In this document: positions 6,299-10,255 of the stretch, one piece after another | How positions within the stretch are numbered: position 1 is the first letter of the stretch | Layout of the letters: each line of letters starts with the position of its first letter | NCBI GenBank assembly: GCA_900319615.1 | Contig: ONPE01000044.1 | Span: 1 to 10,255, forward strand | Length of the DNA stretch: 10,255 bases | Reading direction: 5' to 3' | DNA from: an uncultured Eubacteriales bacterium | GTDB taxonomy: Bacteria > Bacillota > Clostridia > Oscillospirales > Acutalibacteraceae | Program-made: the position numbers and the translations under genes | The notes under the pieces: generated by a model | Told to the model about the DNA's origin: nothing | The model's input: the letters and a program-made list of their open reading frames with translations, nothing else | The model's database searches: none

Positions 6299-7654
6299 TC
6301 ACTTGTCGGATTTCTTGTCGGATTTCTTCCTGCCCAGCATGACGTTGGTGAGGATGCCGAGGATAAGAGCGCACGCAACGGTAGTCAGGGTGATCTGACC
6401 GAAGGTCAGCACAAGGCCGCCTACGCCGGTGATCAGGATGACGGACGCGGTGAAGAGGTTGCGGTTATCGTCGAGATCGACCTTCTGCAGCATCTTAAGA
6501 CCGGATACGGCGATGAAGCCGTACAGAGCGATACATACGCCGCCCATGACGCAGCTCGGGATGGTGCTGAGGAAGGCTACGAACGGAGCGATGAAGGAGA
6601 TCAGGATAGCCTCGCACGCGGTCACGATGATGGTGTTGACGGAAGCGTTCTTGGTGATAGCTACGCAGCCGATGGACTCGCCGTAGGTGGTGTTGGGGCA
6701 GCCGCCGAAAAACGCGCCGGCCATAGAGCCGATACCGTCGCCGAGGAGGGTGCGGCTCAGACCGGGATCCTCAAGCAGATCATGCTCGATGATGGAGCTG
6801 AGGTTCTTGTGGTCGGCGATATGCTCGGCAAATACAACGAACGCAACCGGGATGTAGGCTACGGCGATGGTGCCGATATATGCGGGAGTCAGGTCGGCAA
6901 ACGCGCCGAACGCCTTGAGGAAGGAGAAGTCGGGCACGGCGATAAAGCTGCTCAGGCTGATGGTGCTGAAGTTGTTTGTCAGAGCGGAGTAGTCGATGAC
7001 CATCAGAGCCGCGTTGCCGGTAGCCTTACCGATGAAGTAGAAGATGGTTGCCGCGATATAGCCGGCGAGGATACCGATGATGAACGGGATCAGACGAGCC
7101 ATCTTCTTGCCGTATACGGAGCAGAGCATGACTACGGCGAGAGTGATCAGACCGCAGATGATTGCGACATAAGAGGAGCCGCCCTCGAGGTTGCTTTTCT
7201 GCAGATCGCCGATAGCGTTACCTGCGAGAGAAAGACCGATGATAGCAACGATGGGTCCGATAACGACGGCAGGCATGATCTTGGAGATCCACTTTACGCC
7301 TGCGACCTTGACGATGATCGCGATGACGACATAGACAAGACCCGCGAAGATGGCGCCTAAGATAAGTCCGAGATAACCTAAGCCGGCTGTCACGGCGCCT
7401 GCGAAGGCTGTCGCCATAGAGCCGAGGAAGGCGAAGGAGGAGCCGAGGAATACGGGGCTCTTCTTCTTTGTGAACAGTACATAGACCAGCGTGCCGATAC
7501 CCGCGCCGAACAGAGCGGCGGAGGTGCTCATGCCGTTGCCGACGATCATCGGGACGGCGATCGTAGCCGCCATGATGGCGAGCAGCTGCTGGAACGCAAA
7601 TACGATAAGCTGACCGAACTTGGGCTTATCCTTTACGTTATAGATCATTTTCAT
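6299..7654 (-). CDS. uraA: Uracil permease (NCS2 / UraA-PyrP family)
   Basis: The 451-residue membrane protein imports uracil with protons. The family signature GGCPNTTYGESIG (317-329) is present, with E326 matching the uracil-binding Glu of E. coli UraA TM10. VVFAEHIADH (273-282) gives E277, matching the other essential Glu (TM8). GSSFAFLG (71-78) matches the TM3 half-helix that touches uracil. About 14 hydrophobic segments are expected. It starts at ATG after AAGGGGGA with 7 bases spacing; a second ATG two codons in is possible. It follows pyrR by 77 bases on the same strand, the arrangement seen in Bacillus pyrR-pyrP, and ends at a clear terminator. Expression is likely controlled by the PyrR attenuator upstream of pyrR. 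The C-terminus is Lys/Ser/Asp-rich with a duplicated KKSDK. Confidence 0.95.
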   Translation of the reverse strand: MKMIYNVKDKPKFGQLIVFAFQQLLAIMAATIAVPMIVGNGMSTSAALFGAGIGTLVYVLFTKKKSPVFLGSSFAFLGSMATAFAGAVTAGLGYLGLILGAIFAGLVYVVIAIIVKVAGVKWISKIMPAVVIGPIVAIIGLSLAGNAIGDLQKSNLEGGSSYVAIICGLITLAVVMLCSVYGKKMARLIPFIIGILAGYIAATIFYFIGKATGNAALMVIDYSALTNNFSTISLSSFIAVPDFSFLKAFGAFADLTPAYIGTIAVAYIPVAFVVFAEHIADHKNLSSIIEHDLLEDPGLSRTLLGDGIGSMAGAFFGGCPNTTYGESIGCVAITKNASVNTIIVTACEAILISFIAPFVAFLSTIPSCVMGGVCIALYGFIAVSGLKMLQKVDLDDNRNLFTASVILITGVGGLVLTFGQITLTTVACALILGILTNVMLGRKKSDKKSDK

Positions 7655-7731
7655 ATGGATGTCCCCCTTGTTATATTAATGAGGAATCAGTAATGGGGTA
7701 CTCCCCTGTTCCCGATTCCCGATTGGGCTGA
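7655..7731 (-). other. pyrR-permease spacer with short repeats
   Basis: Between pyrR and the permease, plus-strand TTCCCGATTCCCGATTGGG contains a tandem CCCGATT and a GGGG-TACT-CCCC hairpin (7695-7706). No T-run follows in the gene direction and no PyrR-type loop is present, so I see no second attenuator. It may weaken read-through slightly. Confidence 0.35.
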
Positions 7732-8268
7732 TTATCTGACAAAGATGAAGACTCCGTCTTTGTCGTCTGTTTCATGTAGCCTTACCGCCACGACCTCGTC
7801 CACCGAGGTGGGGATGTTCTTGCCGACGAAGTTGGGGCGGATGGGGAGCTCTGTGTGTCCCCTGTCCACGAGGACGCAGAGCTGTACCTTTGCCGGTCTG
7901 CCGAGCTTCATGATAGCTTCAAGAGCAGCTCTGGCGGTACGGGCGGTGTAGATGACGTCGTCAACAAGCACCACGGTCATGTCCTCGATAGAGAAGTCTA
8001 TCTTGCTGCCTCTGACCTCGGGTATGCCCGAGATGCGCGAGAGATCGTCGCGGCAGAGGGTGATATCGAGCTCGCCTACGGGCAGGACGACGTTCTCGAT
8101 AGCCTCGATATGGTCGGCGAGCCTCCTTGCGAGCGGTACTCCTCGTGTGTGGATACCGATCAGGCAGACGTTCTGAAGCCCGTGATTCTTTTCGATGATC
8201 TGGTGCGCGATGCGCTTGAGCGCTCTGTCTATGTCCTGCGGGGACATCAGCGTCGCCTTGTAATCCAT
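7732..8268 (-). CDS. pyrR: Bifunctional pyrimidine operon regulator PyrR / uracil phosphoribosyltransferase
   Basis: The 178-residue protein has the normal PyrR length. It binds pyr mRNA when UMP is high and also makes UMP from uracil and PRPP. Visible motifs are LIGIHTRGVPLARRLADHI (36-54), PVGELDITLCRDDLS (63-77), the PRPP loop VVLVDDVIYTARTAR (99-113) and DRGHTELPIRPNFVGK (135-150). The PRPP loop has YTART where most members have YTGRT; a Gly-to-Ala change here may affect catalysis but not RNA binding. The start MDYKATLM follows AAGGAG five bases upstream; a longer frame to 8322 lacks this and is not favoured. It heads an operon with the uracil permease and lies downstream of a recognisable attenuator, suggesting autoregulation. 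Confidence 0.96.
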   Translation of the reverse strand: MDYKATLMSPQDIDRALKRIAHQIIEKNHGLQNVCLIGIHTRGVPLARRLADHIEAIENVVLPVGELDITLCRDDLSRISGIPEVRGSKIDFSIEDMTVVLVDDVIYTARTARAALEAIMKLGRPAKVQLCVLVDRGHTELPIRPNFVGKNIPTSVDEVVAVRLHETDDKDGVFIFVR

Positions 8269-8327
8269 AACTTCTCCTTGTGATCGGTGAATACTTTTTC
8301 TAATAAACTTCCCCCGATGCAAACACT

Positions 8328-8348
8328 AAAGTGTCCACCGGATACTTT
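8328..8348. repeat. Inverted repeat in the pyrR leader
   Basis: AAAGTGTCC-ACC-GGATACTTT forms a nine-base stem with one wobble and a three-base loop. Adjoining plus-strand CTCGCTCGC tracts (8352-8368) add simple-repeat character. It looks like a fragment of dispersed intergenic repeat rather than a regulatory site. Confidence 0.4.
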
Positions 8349-8396
8349 ACCCTCGCTCGCTTTGCTCGGGCGGTATATTACCTTTTTATATCGGTT

Positions 8397-8444
8397 GAGA
8401 TTGCCACAGCCCCGACACGCGTGTCAAGGGCTTCGCAATGACGG
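8397..8444 (-). repeat. Dispersed REP-like repeat, copy 2
   Basis: On the minus strand it begins CCGTCATTGCGAAG and ends TGTGGCAATCTC, the same outer ends as the repeat at 3621-3683. The centre GACACGCGTGTC (8414-8425) is a perfect palindrome, and AGCCC/GGGCT flanks it, so the element folds into a long hairpin. It sits between the PyrR attenuator and pyrR. Confidence 0.65.
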
Positions 8445-8449
8445 TTATA

Positions 8450-8483
8450 ATAATAAAAAATACCCTGTCCGGCGCGGACAAGG
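8450..8483 (-). terminator. Attenuator terminator of the pyr leader
   Basis: On the minus strand TGTCCG-CGC-CGGACA (8480-8466) with outer CC/GG pairs is followed by TATTTTTTATT, a regular intrinsic terminator. Its 5' half CCTTGTC (8483-8477) can instead pair with GACAAGG (8522-8516), which is the basis for conditional termination. Confidence 0.78.
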
Positions 8484-8540
8484 CACAATACAAGCATAGC
8501 GGTATCTGTATAAAACCTTGTCGGCATCGCCGTACCGACT
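8484..8540 (-). promoter_or_regulatory. PyrR-binding hairpin and antiterminator of the pyr leader
   Basis: In the mRNA sense GUCGGUA-CGGCGA-UGCCGAC (8539-8520) forms a seven-pair stem with a U-G wobble. Its hexaloop fits the known PyrR anti-antiterminator loop CNGNGA. The last bases of this stem overlap GACAAGG (8522-8516), which pairs perfectly over seven bases with the 5' half of the downstream terminator; AUAC/GUAU pairs further inside. This gives the three-state switch known for Bacillus pyr genes: with UMP, PyrR holds the first hairpin and the terminator forms; without it, the antiterminator forms. A possible -10 box TATTAT (8563-8558) lies just upstream on the minus strand, but I found no good -35. 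Confidence 0.75.
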
Positions 8541-8664
8541 TAAAAGTTTACTTTTGGTATAATACTACTTTTGCCGCCTGCTTTGTTGCTGTAATAGAAT
8601 TAAAATTATTTTTTCTGAGATTTTATGAAATGTTACGAATTTCGATGCATAAACAGGCGTTTTC

Positions 8665-8693
8665 TTGACATCACGGTGAGATTCCTGTATGAT
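8665..8693 (+). promoter_or_regulatory. Promoter of the EamA transporter gene
   Basis: A perfect -35 TTGACA (8665-8670), a 17-base spacer and -10 TATGAT (8688-8693), one base from consensus. Transcription would begin near 8700. The ATG at 8689 lies inside the -10 box, so it cannot be the translation start of the downstream gene. Confidence 0.85.
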
Positions 8694-8715
8694 TAGCGCA
8701 TATTTATACAATCAA

Positions 8716-8764
8716 GGCAACTACGCACGATCCGCTGTAAATGTCCGGATCACGCGGTGTTGCC
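8716..8764 (+). promoter_or_regulatory. Long symmetric hairpin in the EamA mRNA leader
   Basis: GGCAAC (8716-8721) pairs with GTTGCC (8759-8764), CGC with GCG, and GATCCG (8729-8734) with CGGATC (8746-8751). The three stems are separated by two equal two-by-two internal loops. An 11-base loop CTGTAAATGTC caps it. It lies between the start site and the ribosome binding site. It does not match a riboswitch I know. It could be a DNA operator, an RNA regulatory element or a protein-binding RNA. Confidence 0.6.
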
Positions 8765-8787
8765 TAAAGGATAAACAGGTGGTCAAA

Positions 8788-9639
8788 ATGAAACCGAAAC
8801 CTCTGCTGTCGTCGGTGCTTTTGCTGACGGCGGCGATAATCTGGGGATTTGCTTTTGTCGCTCAGGAGAAGATAGCCGACACCGTGCCGCCGTTTACGGT
8901 AAACGCGATACGCTCGATGATCGCGTCGGCGGCGCTGATACCCGTGGCTGCCGTGACAAGGCGGATGAGGGGCAAAAGGCTGCTTGAAGAGACCCCCGCA
9001 GGCCGAAAAAAGCTGATAAAGGCCGGGGTCATCTGCGGCGTGATGCTGTGCATATCGGTGAATCTGCAGCAGTTCGGGATCTCGCTGTATCCCGAGGGAG
9101 CGCCGGCGTCGGCTCACAGCGGTTTTCTGACGGCGCTGTACATAATCTTTGTGCCGCTGTTCGGGCTGTTTTTGTGCTTATACGACGGCTTCGGGTCGCT
9201 GTACCTCGGCGACGCGGTGGTGCTGATGTGCGGCGCTGCGTTCGCGGTGCAGATACTGTGTGTAGACAGGTTCATCGGCGAGGTAGACGGCGTGAAGCTG
9301 AGCTCGATGCAGTTTTTTGTCACGGGCGTGCTGTCGTCGATACTGATGCTGATCTTCGAGAAGCCCGACCCCGAGGCGATCCTCGCGGCTTGGGCGCCGC
9401 TGATGTATCTGGCGCTGATGTCAAGCGGAGTAGGCTATACGCTGCAGATAATCGGACAGAAATACTCGTCAAATCCCGCACTCGCGTCCATCCTCATGAG
9501 CATGGAGAGCGTGTTCGCGGTGATAGGCGGCGTGATCTTCATGCACGCCGTACCGAGCGCAAACGAGTGGATAGGCTGCGGATTAATGCTGATCGCTATT
9601 ATAATAGCACAGTTGCCGACGCAGCATAAAAATCAGTAG
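8788..9639 (+). CDS. EamA/DMT family transporter
   Basis: The 283-residue protein has about ten hydrophobic segments in two five-helix halves, as in the drug/metabolite transporter superfamily. The first helix holds AIIWGFAFV (16-24), the usual EamA opening. The second half includes SSGVGYTLQIIGQKY and MSMESVFAVIGGVIFM, which match the family's ESVFA/G-G motifs. The ligand cannot be told from the sequence; related proteins export amino acids, metabolites or drugs. I chose ATG 8788, which follows AGGTGG five bases upstream and gives the expected N-terminus; an upstream ATG at 8689 is in the promoter. The gene stands alone on the plus strand, diverging from pyrR, with its own promoter and structured leader. 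It ends with TAG, followed shortly by a GGCGC/GCGCC inverted repeat (9651-9662) without a T-run. Confidence 0.9.
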   Translation: MKPKPLLSSVLLLTAAIIWGFAFVAQEKIADTVPPFTVNAIRSMIASAALIPVAAVTRRMRGKRLLEETPAGRKKLIKAGVICGVMLCISVNLQQFGISLYPEGAPASAHSGFLTALYIIFVPLFGLFLCLYDGFGSLYLGDAVVLMCGAAFAVQILCVDRFIGEVDGVKLSSMQFFVTGVLSSILMLIFEKPDPEAILAAWAPLMYLALMSSGVGYTLQIIGQKYSSNPALASILMSMESVFAVIGGVIFMHAVPSANEWIGCGLMLIAIIIAQLPTQHKNQ

Positions 9640-10089
9640 TACTTTAAATGGCGCTTGCGCCAACAAGATGACTACAGCTGCAGTCAAGCTTGTAGTCACT
9701 GTAAAGCCGCATTATTACTTGATTTTTAGCTGTTTGACTACAATACTACAAGATTTTTAAAGAAAAAAAGTATAAATAAAGAGAGGGGTAACTGATAAGA
9801 ATAAAAAGTTTTTACCCCTTGTAGTCAGTAGTTAGTAGTAATAATTGCAGTCATATTTCGTTCGATATGCTGTAGAGCGGAGATATTTGTTTCGCAGTAG
9901 AGGGCGACCATCGGTTGGGCATGTTGTACTTAGTGCTATATATTGATATTATCAAAAGTCTCGGTACGTCATAAATGCCGTACCCTACCACATTCTTTGC
10001 AACGTATTTTAGTGAACCGCAGGCGATATATTCAAAAGAAGTGATCTATTTTACTTGTGATAACATCGTACATAACAGTATGGCGTACT
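9640..10089. other. AT-rich gene-free stretch
   Basis: No open frame longer than about 30 codons with a ribosome binding site was found. The first half is dominated by GTAGTC/GACTAC inverted repeats and a GGGGTAA hairpin (listed separately). The second half contains GGTACG/CGTACC (9963-9984) and nothing else I can name. Base use is clearly more AT-rich than the genes around it, suggesting foreign or decayed DNA. Confidence 0.5.
9670..9826. repeat. Clustered GACTAC/GTAGTC inverted repeats
   Basis: GACTACA occurs at 9670 and 9736 and its complement TGTAGTC at 9691 and 9820. The first pair forms a hairpin with inner GCT/AGC pairing. A second hairpin, AGGGGTAA/TTACCCCT (9784-9819), has a 20-base loop and abuts the last GTAGTC. 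The layout resembles an array of protein-binding half-sites, but no binding protein is encoded nearby. Confidence 0.5.
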
Positions 10090-10119
10090 AAAAGCCCTTC
10101 CGGAGACAGAAGGGCTTTT
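10090..10119. terminator. Bidirectional intrinsic terminator
   Basis: AAAAGCCCTTC (10090-10100) and GAAGGGCTTTT (10109-10119) form a perfect 11-base stem with an eight-base loop. T-runs appear on both strands. It separates the plus-strand transporter region from the minus-strand gene at the right edge and probably serves the latter. Confidence 0.88.
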
Positions 10120-10143
10120 GTAATGCGATAAACTATTCAAATA

Positions 10144-10255
10144 TCAAAAGATAGATATTGTCGGATTGAGGTCGGGATTCAGCCAGAGAAGTATCTCGCG
10201 GAGGCTGTCCTCGGAGATACCCACGCCTCCGTAGGTCGGAGCCTCAGCTACGTGC
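10144..10255 (-). CDS. C-terminal end of an unidentified protein
   Basis: A frame enters from the right edge and ends at TGA (10146-10144), giving 36 visible residues, including EAPTYGGVGISEDSLREI and a final NPTISIF. I do not recognise the family. Codon use looks like the neighbouring genes (GC-rich third positions until the last few codons), and the strong terminator 25 bases downstream supports a real gene end. Confidence 0.6.
   Translation of the reverse strand, partial: HVAEAPTYGGVGISEDSLREILLWLNPDLNPTISIF

Noticed and set aside
8415..8440. TTGACA on the minus strand (8427-8422) as a second pyrR promoter
   Set aside because: It lies within the REP-like repeat, and the nearest -10-like TATAAA is about 31 bases away, too far for a promoter.
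9048..9629. Arg/Val-rich frame overlapping the EamA gene on the same strand
   Set aside because: It is an out-of-frame shadow with very biased composition and no family likeness.
9668..9760. Thirty-codon plus-strand frame beginning MTTAAVKLVV
   Set aside because: It has no ribosome binding site and is built from the GTAGTC repeats; likely chance.
9840..9930. Minus-strand short frame with VALYCETNISALQ, recalling the VALYCR start of large serine recombinases
   Set aside because: Only five residues agree, the catalytic context is absent, and the frame ends after about 28 codons without a ribosome binding site.

Overview
The window looks like a chromosomal segment of a Gram-positive gut-type Clostridia member (Oscillospiraceae/Ruminococcus-like). 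This is inferred from the SRP RNA - dnaX - ybaB order, the PyrR attenuation system, strong AGGAGG-type ribosome binding sites, the lipoprotein signal and the style of the dispersed repeats. TAA, TGA and TAG all serve as stops, so the standard code applies. No phage, CRISPR or transposase gene was seen.

Layout. Every gene is on the minus strand except one transporter. Positions 1-84 hold the N-terminus of a YbaB/EbfC nucleoid protein. Positions 131-296 hold a MITE-like element with palindromic ends, set between ybaB and dnaX (299-2023). Upstream of dnaX lies a full-length family-3 acyltransferase frame (2143-3234) interrupted by one in-frame amber codon. It sits between dnaX and an SRP RNA gene (about 3347-3522) that has its own promoter. 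This is the conserved Firmicutes order SRP RNA - dnaX - ybaB, opened up by an extra gene and a mobile repeat. A lipoprotein and a DUF2079 multi-pass membrane protein (3762-6052) form a two-gene operon with its own promoter and terminator.

The pyrimidine region comprises pyrR (7732-8268), a uracil permease (6299-7654) and a leader at about 8450-8540. In the leader I can fold a PyrR-binding hairpin with a CNGNGA loop, a competing antiterminator and an intrinsic terminator. These genes should be switched off together when UMP is plentiful. The attenuator is about 180 bases from pyrR, and the gap is filled by repeat-like DNA.

On the plus strand an EamA/DMT exporter (8788-9639) has a near-consensus promoter and a 5' leader that folds into a long symmetric hairpin. 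After it comes a roughly 500-base AT-rich gene-free stretch with clustered GTAGTC/GACTAC inverted repeats. A bidirectional terminator separates it from the C-terminus of an unidentified minus-strand gene (10144-10255).

I do not see an obvious large new system. The points most worth a second look are the unusual ends of the SRP RNA, the amber-interrupted acyltransferase, the displaced PyrR attenuator, the exporter leader hairpin, and the DUF2079/lipoprotein pair.
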